Below, piece after piece: positions 1 through 5,156 of a stretch of DNA of 5,156 nt (position 1 is its first letter; the number at the start of each line of letters is the position of its first letter). Origin of the DNA: Acidimicrobiaceae bacterium (GTDB lineage Bacteria; Actinomycetota; Acidimicrobiia; Acidimicrobiales; Ilumatobacteraceae). Made by a program: the position numbers and the translations under genes. The DNA lies in contig VFMC01000358.1 of NCBI GenBank assembly GCA_006515795.1, forward strand, positions 1-5,156, read 5' to 3'. The notes below the pieces were generated by a model. It was not told the DNA's origin. It worked only from the letters and a program-made list of their open reading frames with translations, and searched no databases.

Positions 1-1742
1 CGGGCGCCGGGCTCGAAGGGATCGGCCACGAATCGTTCGGCGGTGAGCTCGGGACGCTCGTGGTAGCCCCGGACCACACCATCGCCACCGATCCAGAGAT
101 CACCCGGCACGCCTGGCGGGAGCGGCTGCAGGTTGGCGTCGAGGACGTAGATCTTGGTGTTGGCGATCGGCGAACCGATCGGCACCGTGTCGAGCGGACC
201 GTCGAGCTTCCACGTGGTGGACCAGATCGTGGTCTCGGTCGGCCCGTACATGTTGGTGACGTTCCCGCTGCGCGAGTTGGACATCAGATCCTTGGCGAGC
301 GCAACTGGGAAGGCCTCGCCGCCGACGTAGAGGTGGCGCACGCCGGCAAGCGCCTGGCGCGATTCGTCTTCCGGCGTGAACATTCGCGCCATCGATGGAG
401 TGCACTGCAGGTGGGTGACGTTGTTGCCACGGATCTGTGCCGCAGCCGACTGCCCGGACTCGATCACGGCCGCGCCGTCGGCTTCGGCTTCGGCTGGCAC
501 CCCGGCCTGGGCGTTCGCCAGCCGGCGGGCCAGATCGAGGTTCGGCAAGCTCGCCAGCACAAGGTCGTTGTCGACGCCGAAGTCGACGAGGCAGGCGATC
601 TCGTCGACGCCGATCCCCTTCAGCTTGTCGATGATGCCCTGGCAACTCGTCGGTGTGCCGAACAGGCCGCTGGTCTCGTAGTAGCGAAGGAAGGCGAAGT
701 CGAGCACCGCATCGACCTCCTCCTCGGACATGTTGGCGATCAGGTCGTCGTCGCGGGAGATGTCGATGCCCTCGGGCCGTTGGAAGGCCGGGAACGCCCA
801 CGCGTACTCCTTCACCAGCGACACCGAGGTGCCGAGGTACTGCTTCAACGGCTCACGCACCAGTTCGCGCACCTCGTCGTCGTCCTCGCCGACGAATGTG
901 TGCAGCATCAGCGAGACGATGCCGGCTTCGGGGTCGAAACCGTTGTCGGCCCGCGCCTGCCGGTACAGGGCGATCTTCGGGGCGACCTGCTCGATCGACT
1001 GGCCGAGCAGGTGGGTGAGCAGGTTGGCGCCGATGCTGCCGGCCTGCACGTAGGTTTCGGGGTTGCCGGCAGTGGTGACCCACACCGGCAGTTCGGGTTG
1101 CACCGGTCGCGGGAGGGTCTGCACGGCCTCCGGCACACCGTCGACGCCAGGGAAGGTGACCGTTTCGCCGCGCCACAACTGCTTCACGGCCTCGATGTCG
1201 CGGAACATGTTCGCCTTCGCGTTGGCGTAGTTCTCGGGCATCAGCACGAAGTCGCGCGGCCACCAGCCCGACGCGATGGCGAGGCCGACGCGACCGTCGG
1301 AGAGGTTGTCGACCATGCCCCATGCCTCGGCCACCCGGATCGGGTGGTGCAGCGGCAGAACCACCGAACCGGCGCGGATCTGCACGTGCTTGGTGACCGC
1401 AGCCACCGCGGCCCCGGCTATGGCGGGATGCGGGTACAGGCCGCCGAAGGCATGGAAGTGCCGTTCGGGGGTCCACACCGCGCAGAAGCCGTGCTCATCG
1501 GCCCAACGGGCACCTTCGAGCAGCAACCGGTACTTGCCGGAACCGTGGCCATCGGCGGCGTCGCCGGAGAAGTAGAACAACGAGAAGTCGTCTGGTTCAC
1601 GAGGTCGCCGGGGAGGTCGCCGCCACCGGCGCCAGCCGTCTTGTCGTGGTCGAGGTAGATCACCACGTTGAACCCGCGGGTGAGGGTGTAGAGCAGCTCC
1701 AACACGGAGATGTCGAACGACAGGCTGGTGACCGCAAACCAT
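1..1742 (-). CDS. NRPS fragment 3: luciferase-like monooxygenase insert and adenylation motifs A5-A6 (3' end outside window)
   Basis: Real similarity begins at DDFSLFYFSGD (1592). The frame is open up to 2210, and the first ATG (1742) lies inside the A-domain coding sequence of another frame, so it is not a genuine start. Residues encoded from 1592 to about 515 (about 360) form a bacterial-luciferase-like FMN-dependent monooxygenase of the MupA/Atu3671 type. Visible motifs include VWTPERHFHAFGGLYPHP, QIRAGSVVLPLHHPIRVAE, GRVGLAIASGWWPRDF, PVWVTTAGNPET and GTPTSCQGIIDKL. An Ala/Glu-rich linker follows. The adenylation domain then resumes with NNVTHLQCTPSMARMF, LYVGGEAFP, NMYGPTETTIW (A5), VPIGSPIANTKIYVLD and GDLWIGGDGVVRGYHERPEL (A6). 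The monooxygenase probably uses reduced FMN supplied by a separate reductase, acting on the carrier-bound substrate (family knowledge plus inference). A7-A10 and the carrier lie beyond position 1. Confidence 0.8.
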   Translation of the reverse strand, partial: MVCGHQPVVRHLRVGAALHPHPRVQRGDLPRPRQDGWRRWRRPPRRPREPDDFSLFYFSGDAADGHGSGKYRLLLEGARWADEHGFCAVWTPERHFHAFGGLYPHPAIAGAAVAAVTKHVQIRAGSVVLPLHHPIRVAEAWGMVDNLSDGRVGLAIASGWWPRDFVLMPENYANAKANMFRDIEAVKQLWRGETVTFPGVDGVPEAVQTLPRPVQPELPVWVTTAGNPETYVQAGSIGANLLTHLLGQSIEQVAPKIALYRQARADNGFDPEAGIVSLMLHTFVGEDDDEVRELVREPLKQYLGTSVSLVKEYAWAFPAFQRPEGIDISRDDDLIANMSEEEVDAVLDFAFLRYYETSGLFGTPTSCQGIIDKLKGIGVDEIACLVDFGVDNDLVLASLPNLDLARRLANAQAGVPAEAEADGAAVIESGQSAAAQIRGNNVTHLQCTPSMARMFTPEDESRQALAGVRHLYVGGEAFPVALAKDLMSNSRSGNVTNMYGPTETTIWSTTWKLDGPLDTVPIGSPIANTKIYVLDANLQPLPPGVPGDLWIGGDGVVRGYHERPELTAERFVADPFEPGA

Positions 1743-3977
1743 GTCGCCGGGAGATCGTGATCGACGACGGCGTCCATGCCGACGAAGAAGTTCACCGCGT
1801 TGCGGTGCTCGATGAGCACGCCCTTGGGCAGGCCCGTGCTCCCCGACGTGTAGATGCAGTACGCCAGGTGGTGCGAGGCGGTAGCGGCCCGGGTTCGCTG
1901 CGTGGGCATGGCATCGATGAGGGCGGCGTCGGTGTCGAGCCGCAAGACGGCGGCCGTGGATCCGGCCGGCAGCGGGAGCGCCTGCTCGAGCCGGCCGAGG
2001 GTGACGATCACAGGGCAACCGCTGTCGCGGATCATGTGCTCGAGACGATCGCTCGGATAGGTGGGATCGAGTGGCACATAGGCACCACCCGCCTTGTGCA
2101 CGCCGAGCACGGCAACCATCAGTTCGATGCCACGTTCCACGTGGACGCCGACCATCACATCGGGTGCCACGCCGAGCTGCCGGAGGTGCGCGGCCACCTG
2201 GTTGGCACGATCATCGAGGGCGCGGTAGCTGATCGAGCGACCCTCGAAGACCAGAGCCGGAGCATCCGGGGAACGATCGACCTGGGCTTCGAACAGGTGG
2301 TGGATGCAGGCGGCCTCGTCGTAGGTGACCGACGTGTCGTTCCACCGTCGGAGGATCTGCTCCCTGGCGGCGGCACCGAGCAGATCGACCCTGGCGACGG
2401 GTGCGTTCGCATCGGTAGCGACGGCGTGGAGCACCGCTTCGAGGCAAGCGACGAAGCGATGCGCGTCGGCCGCAGCCACGAGACCGCTGTCGTAGCGCAC
2501 TGCACACGACTCGCCGCTGACGAGCTCGACCACGACACCGGAAGCGGGCGGATCGACGGTAGCGCCGGGCGAACCGCCCAGCCGCGCCGCCACCGGGGCG
2601 AGCCGGCCGGCGGCCAGCTCTGGCGCACGACGCAGGTCTGGCTCGCGTCCGACCAGGTCGATCAGGAAGGGCCACAGCGGCGTCGAACCCGAGCTCGCCG
2701 TCGATCGCGACGGCGAACGGAACGCTCGCCGAGACGAGCGCCGTTTCCGCAGGTTTTGGTGCACTCGCCAAGTCGCTCAGGGCGATGTGGAACGACGACT
2801 TGCCGGACAGCCGCGAGAGCACGATCCCGAACGCGGCCAGCACCGCCGATTCGCGATCGGCGGACAGCCGAACCGATTCAGGAACCGACACGGCCAAAGT
2901 TTCGTAGCCGGCAAAATGATCGGCCGACGGCGTGGAAGCCCACGGCAGCTCGACTGGTTCGAGGGTGGCGAGGCGGCGGGCGAAGAACGGCTCGTGGCGA
3001 GCGAGTTGGCGGCCGAGCGCGGTGAGCGCATCAGCGCGGTCGTCGTCGAGCAGCCCGAGCGTGGTGCCGACATCGAGACCGAGGGCACTCACCGCGTCTG
3101 CCACCGACACCTCGGAACCGGATCGGGTCTCGAAGACCTGCAGCGCCAGGGCGCCGTCGGCGGTGGCCACGACGATCTCGCCGTCGACCTCGAGCACCTC
3201 GCCGGGTTCACCCTCGTCGTCGCGCACTTCGCTGCGCTTGACGACCAGCACCTCGCCGTTCGCGGCGATGGTGGGTGAGCCGAGCGGGTTGGCATACGGC
3301 CCGAAGTCGAGTGCACGAACGAGGCGATCGAGCTGGAGCGCCGGTCGCCTCCAGTCGAGCACGCACAGCGCCGGGGGCCGATCGTTGCGACGGTAACTGG
3401 TGCGCGGTGCACCGAGATCTTGCGCCGTACGAGCGACCGTACCGGTGGCGATCTCATCGACGAGCACACCGAACGAGTCGATCGCCACCTCGAAGTTCCG
3501 GGTGTTGATCGACAACGAGGTCTCCGCCGCGGCGACGTCGAACAGCTGCTGCTTGAACAGGTCTCCCTCGTCGATCCCGCTGGTGATCTCGTGCCACGAG
3601 ATGCCGTACGTGGTCTCGCCGTTCAGCAGCGCCCACGCCGGCGCGTTGAGGCCGGCGTAGGCCGGCAACGGGCCGTCGTGGAAGTTGACTGCACCCTTTT
3701 CCGGCAACGCGAGCACCTCGTCGGGGAGGATCGCCAGGTGGGTGATCGCGAACAACCAATCGAACTTCTTCTCCGACAGCGCCGACACCCACGACGGATC
3801 GGCGAGGTCGATCGCGGCGAGCCCCTTGGCGCGGGCCCAGTCGGCAACCTTCGGCGAGCCGGCGACGACGGCCACGACCTCGTGGCCCCGCAGCAGAAGC
3901 AGTTCGCCACACTCGATCAGCAAGCTGTCGGCCCCGATCAGCGTGCAGCGAATCGATTCGGTCGTTCCCAAGGTCAT
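1..3977 (-). CDS. NRPS: formyltransferase / partial condensation / adenylation with inserted luciferase-like monooxygenase (frame-disrupted, 3' end outside window)
   Basis: This is one NRPS gene spread over two reading frames. Domains in order: formyltransferase (about 3977-3123), C-terminal lobe of a condensation domain (about 2945-2350), adenylation A1-A4 (about 2310-1640), luciferase-like monooxygenase (about 1592-515), adenylation A5-A6 (about 455-1). The protein should activate an amino acid, load it on a downstream carrier domain, oxidise it with FMNH2 and O2, and N-formylate it from N10-formyl-tetrahydrofolate; this is inferred from the domains. No carrier, A7-A10 or release domain lies in the window. 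The ATG at 3977 is preferred because family similarity begins at residues 9-20 (IRCTLIGADSLL). A TTG at 4031 would add 18 residues of low-complexity sequence. No strong ribosome binding site is visible. Two opposite frame shifts, near 2680 and 1600, break the frame; they may be sequence errors or real damage. The family assignment is secure; integrity of the gene is not. Confidence 0.85.
478..495. repeat. Three tandem copies of tcggct in the monooxygenase-to-A5 linker
   Basis: The hexamer tcggct is repeated three times exactly. On the minus strand it codes for alternating Ala and Glu within PAEAEADGAA, the flexible linker that joins the end of the monooxygenase insert to the resumed adenylation domain. 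It is in frame and looks like an ordinary linker expansion. Confidence 0.6.
515..1592 (-). other. Luciferase-like monooxygenase domain inserted between A4 and A5
   Basis: A complete TIM-barrel flavin monooxygenase of about 360 residues lies between the adenylation strand ending NVVIYLDHDK and the resumption at NNVTHLQCTPS. In ordinary A domains these two stretches are separated by only about 20-25 residues, so the insertion point is clear. The same insertion site is known for the monooxygenase of MtaG (myxothiazol) and MelG (melithiazol), whereas thiazoline-oxidase inserts (EpoB type) sit between A8 and A9. Boundaries are judged by eye from where the recognisable motifs begin and end, good to perhaps 10 residues. 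This frame is intact across the whole domain. Confidence 0.85.
1418..2764 (-). CDS. NRPS fragment 2: end of condensation-like lobe and adenylation motifs A1-A4
   Basis: True coding in this frame runs from about 2680 to about 1600; both ends of the open frame are overrun. It begins in the condensation-like lobe with LWPFLIDLVGREPDLRR. The lobe continues through CAVRYDSGLV and ends at the usual C-to-A junction WNDTS (about 2346). The adenylation domain starts at IHHLFEAQ (about 2306). Motifs seen are A1-like ISYRALDDRAN, A2 HKAGGAYVPLDPTYPSDRL, A3 YTSGSTGLPKG (1852-1820) and A4 region SLSFDISVLELL. The A4 Asp at 1712-1714 is the usual amino-group-binding Asp235. Its neighbours are Ile236 and, at 1700-1702, Leu239. 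After GFNVVIYLDHDK (about 1640) similarity to adenylation domains stops and the monooxygenase begins in another frame. The normal role is ATP-dependent aminoacyl-AMP formation. The fragment has no start of its own and is the middle of the larger gene. Confidence 0.75.
   Translation of the reverse strand: MHQNLRKRRSSRRAFRSPSRSTASSGSTPLWPFLIDLVGREPDLRRAPELAAGRLAPVAARLGGSPGATVDPPASGVVVELVSGESCAVRYDSGLVAAADAHRFVACLEAVLHAVATDANAPVARVDLLGAAAREQILRRWNDTSVTYDEAACIHHLFEAQVDRSPDAPALVFEGRSISYRALDDRANQVAAHLRQLGVAPDVMVGVHVERGIELMVAVLGVHKAGGAYVPLDPTYPSDRLEHMIRDSGCPVIVTLGRLEQALPLPAGSTAAVLRLDTDAALIDAMPTQRTRAATASHHLAYCIYTSGSTGLPKGVLIEHRNAVNFFVGMDAVVDHDLPATWFAVTSLSFDISVLELLYTLTRGFNVVIYLDHDKTAGAGGGDLPGDLVNQTTSRCSTSPATPPMATVPASTGCCSKVPVGPMSTASARCGPPNGTSMPSAACTRIPP
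1592..1640 (-). other. Apparent frame shift 2 (one base missing)
   Basis: The adenylation frame gives VVIYLDHDKTAGAGGGDLPGD. The monooxygenase frame gives PDDFSLFYFSGD and is read one base earlier, so the frame returns to that of the formyltransferase. A missing base, most simply just before the DDFSLF codons, would restore continuity. The region contains a run of four G on the plus strand (1610-1613) and two copies of the 10-mer gaggtcgccg (1601-1610 and 1613-1622), which could have promoted a sequence or replication error. Confidence 0.7.
1601..1622. repeat. Direct repeat of a 10-mer, 12-base period
   Basis: gaggtcgccg occurs at 1601-1610 and again at 1613-1622, separated by gg. In the adenylation frame on the minus strand it encodes GDLPGDL. 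It lies in the linker between the A4 side of the A domain and the monooxygenase insert, next to the second frame shift. Confidence 0.6.
2211..3977 (-). CDS. NRPS fragment 1: N-terminal formyltransferase domain and first part of a condensation-like lobe
   Basis: Only residues 1 to about 433 (3977 to about 2680) are true coding sequence. The rest, to the TGA at 2211-2213, is out-of-frame read-through. Residues 1-205 match the catalytic domain of methionyl-tRNA formyltransferases and NRPS formylation domains such as that of LgrA (linear gramicidin). NFHDGPLPAYAG lies at 98-108 and GIDEGD at 134-139. Asn98, His100 and Asp136 have the same spacing as Asn106/His108/Asp144 of E. coli Fmt, so the triad is intact. 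Residues about 206-285 resemble the small C-terminal Fmt subdomain (LDWRRPA, RALDFGPYANP, then PGEVLEVDG). Residues about 345-433 begin the condensation-like lobe (AVLAAFGIVLSRLSGKSSFH). The expected role is formyl transfer from N10-formyl-THF to a carrier-bound aminoacyl group. No signal peptide or membrane segment is seen, so it is cytoplasmic. Confidence 0.8.
   Translation of the reverse strand: MTLGTTESIRCTLIGADSLLIECGELLLLRGHEVVAVVAGSPKVADWARAKGLAAIDLADPSWVSALSEKKFDWLFAITHLAILPDEVLALPEKGAVNFHDGPLPAYAGLNAPAWALLNGETTYGISWHEITSGIDEGDLFKQQLFDVAAAETSLSINTRNFEVAIDSFGVLVDEIATGTVARTAQDLGAPRTSYRRNDRPPALCVLDWRRPALQLDRLVRALDFGPYANPLGSPTIAANGEVLVVKRSEVRDDEGEPGEVLEVDGEIVVATADGALALQVFETRSGSEVSVADAVSALGLDVGTTLGLLDDDRADALTALGRQLARHEPFFARRLATLEPVELPWASTPSADHFAGYETLAVSVPESVRLSADRESAVLAAFGIVLSRLSGKSSFHIALSDLASAPKPAETALVSASVPFAVAIDGELGFDAAVALPDRPGRTRARPASCARAGRRPARPGGGAAGRFARRYRRSARFRCRGRARQRRVVCSALRQRSRGCGRRASLRRLPRSGAPRRRYRCERTRRQGRSARCRRQGADPPTVERHVGHLRRGRLHPPPVRSPGRSFPGCSGSGLRGSLDQLPRPR
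2350..2945 (-). other. Condensation-like domain reduced to its C-terminal lobe
   Basis: Between the formyltransferase and the A domain lie about 200 residues that resemble the second half of a condensation domain. ELPWA is followed by AVLAAFGIVLSRLSGKSSFHIALSD, which parallels the usual LAAYALLLSRLSGQDDVVVG segment. VPFAVAIDGELGFDA comes next, then CAVRYDSGLV, and finally PVARVDLLGAAAREQILRRWNDTS, the classic C-A boundary. No HHxxxDG active-site motif or N-terminal lobe exists; the formyltransferase occupies that place. It is therefore unlikely to form peptide bonds and may be structural. The first frame shift (about 2670-2690) falls inside it. Confidence 0.65.
2670..2690 (-). other. Apparent frame shift 1 (one extra base)
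   Basis: Upstream of this site the protein reads in the frame whose codons start at positions equal to 2 modulo 3 (FAVAIDGELGFDA). Downstream it reads one base later (LWPFLIDLVGREPDLRR). Removing one base from the stretch coding GFDAA would give the smooth sequence GELGFDALWPFLIDL. No long homopolymer is present at the site. The evidence is the switch in where domain-like sequence continues, supported by the TGA at 2211-2213 in the first frame. Confidence 0.75.
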
Positions 3978-4031
3978 GATGTTCGCGCCCGTCTGTGTGG
4001 AGGAGGTTCGTTTTGGTGCGGGACGAGGCAA

Positions 4032-4059
4032 AGTCTACGGAGTCCTCGACGCCCGTCAG
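4032..4059 (-). promoter_or_regulatory. Weak candidate promoter for the NRPS
   Basis: On the minus strand CTGACG (4059-4054) is followed after 16 bases by TAGACT (4037-4032). Each matches 4 of 6 bases of the TTGACA/TATAAT consensus. Transcription would begin near 4025 and leave a leader of about 45 bases before the ATG at 3977. That would exclude the alternative TTG start at 4031. Such weak matches are common by chance. Confidence 0.2.
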
Positions 4060-4127
4060 GCTGCTGTCCGTCACACTGGCTATCGGCACTCTCCGCGCTC
4101 GGCTTGACGGAAATCCCCGCTCAACGA

Positions 4128-4140
4128 ACGCTCAGAGCGT
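4128..4140. promoter_or_regulatory. 13-base perfect palindrome, possible operator
   Basis: ACGCTC and GAGCGT flank a single central A, giving a perfect inverted repeat with six-base arms. It lies 41 bases before the methyltransferase start and about 150 bases before the NRPS start, where a dimeric repressor could bind. It is short enough to occur by chance in GC-rich DNA. Confidence 0.2.
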
Positions 4141-4181
4141 CGTGGCAGTGGTCACAGGCGCGATTGGGGCACGATGCACGG

Positions 4182-5156
4182 ATGACCCTGTTGAACGACC
4201 TGCCGCGACCCGGTTCCGCACGCCTCGCGGTGCGGGTCACCCCCGACGCCCTCCGCCGCATCCGGGGCGGTCACCCATGGCTGTTCGACGGCTCGATCAC
4301 GACCGTCAACGGCAGCAGCGTGCCCACCACATCTGCAACCGCGCCAGGCACCGCCGGTGATCTGGCGGTGATCTTCGACGACGAGAGGCGATTCGCCGCG
4401 ATCGGGCTGTGGGATCCGGCCTCACCGATCAGGGTGAAGCTGTTGCACCACGGGTCACCCACCACGATCGACGCGGCGTGGTTCGCCGAGCGTCTCGCGA
4501 CTGCCGTCGGGCGCCGCCGACCGCTCGCCGAATCTGCAACCGGGCCGGCGCCCACCACGGGCTACCGCCTGGTGCACGGTGAGAACGACGCGCTCCCCGG
4601 GCTGGTGGTCGACCGCTACGGGCACGTGCTGGTGGTGAAGCTCTACTCGGCGGCGTGGGTGCCGCACCTCGCCGATGTTGTGCCGGCGCTGCTGCGGCTG
4701 GTGCCGTCACGCTCGGTCGTGCTGCGCCTCGCCCGCGCCCTGAGCGAACAGCCGCTCCACGGACTGGCCGAAGGCACGACGCTGCACGGCTCCGACGTCG
4801 ATGCGCCGGTTCCGTTCCTCGAACATGGTCTGCACTTCGAGGCCGACGTCCTCCGCGGGCAGAAGACCGGCTTCTTCCTCGACCAACGCGACAACCGCGC
4901 CCTCGTCGGCGCCGCATCCAGCGGGGCGCGTGTGCTCGACGTGTTCAGCTGCACCGGCGGCTTCTCGGTCCATGCCGCCGCCGGCGGCGCCCGGTCGGTG
5001 CTCAGCGTCGATTCGAGCCCAGCGGCCACCCTCGCGGCGCGTGCGAACATGCAGCTGAACACCGACATCGCGGCCGTTGCTGCCTGCCGTCACTCGGTCA
5101 CGGTCGGAGAGGCGTTCGGCGTGCTCGAAGATCTCGGCAGCCAGCGCGGACGCTTC
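4182..5156 (+). CDS. RlmI-like class I SAM-dependent 23S rRNA (cytosine-C5) methyltransferase (3' end outside window)
   Basis: 325 codons are present without a stop; family members are about 390-400 residues, so roughly the last fifth is missing. Residues about 13-90 form a PUA RNA-binding domain with the characteristic GGHPWLFDGSI at 29-39. The linking domain has YRLVHGENDALPGLVVDRYG (128-147), then GQKTGFFLDQRDNR (226-239), a hallmark of the COG1092 RlmI/RlmK-type family. SAM-binding motif I is VLDVFSCTGGFSVHAA (251-266), and the acidic motif II is SVDSSPAA (275-282). The ATG at 4182 fits the family's N-terminus; an ATG at 4174 is followed at once by an in-frame stop. E. coli RlmI makes m5C1962 in 23S rRNA; the exact target base here is inferred. 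It is divergent from the NRPS and probably unrelated in function. Confidence 0.9.
   Translation, partial: MTLLNDLPRPGSARLAVRVTPDALRRIRGGHPWLFDGSITTVNGSSVPTTSATAPGTAGDLAVIFDDERRFAAIGLWDPASPIRVKLLHHGSPTTIDAAWFAERLATAVGRRRPLAESATGPAPTTGYRLVHGENDALPGLVVDRYGHVLVVKLYSAAWVPHLADVVPALLRLVPSRSVVLRLARALSEQPLHGLAEGTTLHGSDVDAPVPFLEHGLHFEADVLRGQKTGFFLDQRDNRALVGAASSGARVLDVFSCTGGFSVHAAAGGARSVLSVDSSPAATLAARANMQLNTDIAAVAACRHSVTVGEAFGVLEDLGSQRGRF

Larger units (their letters stand above)
3978..4181. promoter_or_regulatory. Divergent intergenic region
   Basis: These 204 bases separate the start of the NRPS (minus strand) from the methyltransferase (plus strand) and must hold the start signals of both if each is transcribed from here. 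I see no convincing protein or RNA gene. The methyltransferase has a poor ribosome binding site (GGGG at 4166-4169, 12 bases before its ATG). A TTGACG at 4104-4109 on the plus strand has no matching -10 box at the right distance. A 13-base palindrome and a weak minus-strand promoter candidate are listed separately. Confidence 0.5.

Noticed and set aside
1592..1640. Programmed -1 ribosomal frameshifting at the second junction
   Set aside because: No X-XXY-YYZ slippery heptamer is visible in the adenylation frame. The first junction would also need a separate +1 event, so two indels are the simpler explanation.
2211..2213. TGA as a true gene end separating two proteins
   Set aside because: The stop lies in a frame that is not the coding one at this point; the A domain runs through here in another frame without interruption.
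60..3025. Two long plus-strand open frames (60-1658 and 1646-3025) opposite the NRPS
   Set aside because: They are antisense to regions whose minus-strand translation has clear monooxygenase and adenylation motifs. Their own products are Arg/Gly/Val-rich with no recognisable domain, as expected for shadows in GC-rich DNA.
3454..4089. Minus-strand open frame starting with GTG at 4089, which could extend the NRPS N-terminus
   Set aside because: It is in a different frame from the formyltransferase and becomes Arg-rich nonsense where the formyltransferase is conserved. The formyltransferase N-terminus is already complete from the ATG at 3977.
4104..4131. TTGACG as -35 of a promoter for the methyltransferase
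   Set aside because: The hexamer 16-18 bases downstream (around CGAACG) does not resemble a -10 box.
1..5156. CRISPR arrays, tRNA or rRNA genes, insertion sequences, attachment sites
   Set aside because: No spaced repeats, RNA-gene motifs, transposase sequence or terminal inverted repeats were seen by eye; nearly all the window is explained by the two genes.

Overview
The window holds parts of two divergently transcribed genes separated by about 200 bases. Base composition is very GC-rich (roughly two thirds G+C by eye), and third positions are strongly G/C. This suits an actinobacterium or a similar high-GC bacterium. I cannot name a taxon from the sequence.

Minus strand, 3977 down to 1 (runs off the left edge): the N-terminal part of a nonribosomal peptide synthetase (NRPS). 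Domain order is: a methionyl-tRNA-formyltransferase-like domain with an intact Asn/His/Asp triad; a condensation-like remnant holding only the C-terminal lobe; the N-terminal part of an adenylation (A) domain (motifs A1 to A4); a luciferase-like FMN-dependent monooxygenase (the MupA/Atu3671-type family) inserted between A4 and A5; then the rest of the A domain to about A6. The A-domain pocket residues read D-I-L-Q-Y-G-M-I-W, close to the glycine code DILQLGLIW(K). A glycine A domain interrupted between A4 and A5 by a monooxygenase recalls MtaG/MelG of myxothiazol and melithiazol. Here, however, a formyltransferase stands at the front and there is no complete condensation domain, so it looks like an initiation module rather than a terminal one.

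As given, the NRPS gene is not one open frame. The formyltransferase and the monooxygenase/A-C-terminal parts share one frame. The segment between them (about 2680 to 1600: end of the condensation-like lobe plus A1 to A4) is in a different frame. Two opposite single-base shifts explain this. The outer frame carries only one stop codon (2211-2213) from 4031 to the left edge. Automatic gene calling would therefore give two genes and miss the A-domain core. Either the sequence has two indel errors or the gene is damaged.

Plus strand, 4182 to 5156 (runs off the right edge): an RlmI-type 23S rRNA cytosine-C5 methyltransferase with an N-terminal PUA domain, a housekeeping gene. It probably marks the edge of a biosynthetic locus extending to the left of the window. 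The gap between the genes carries start signals for both and a 13-base palindrome, with only weak promoter candidates.
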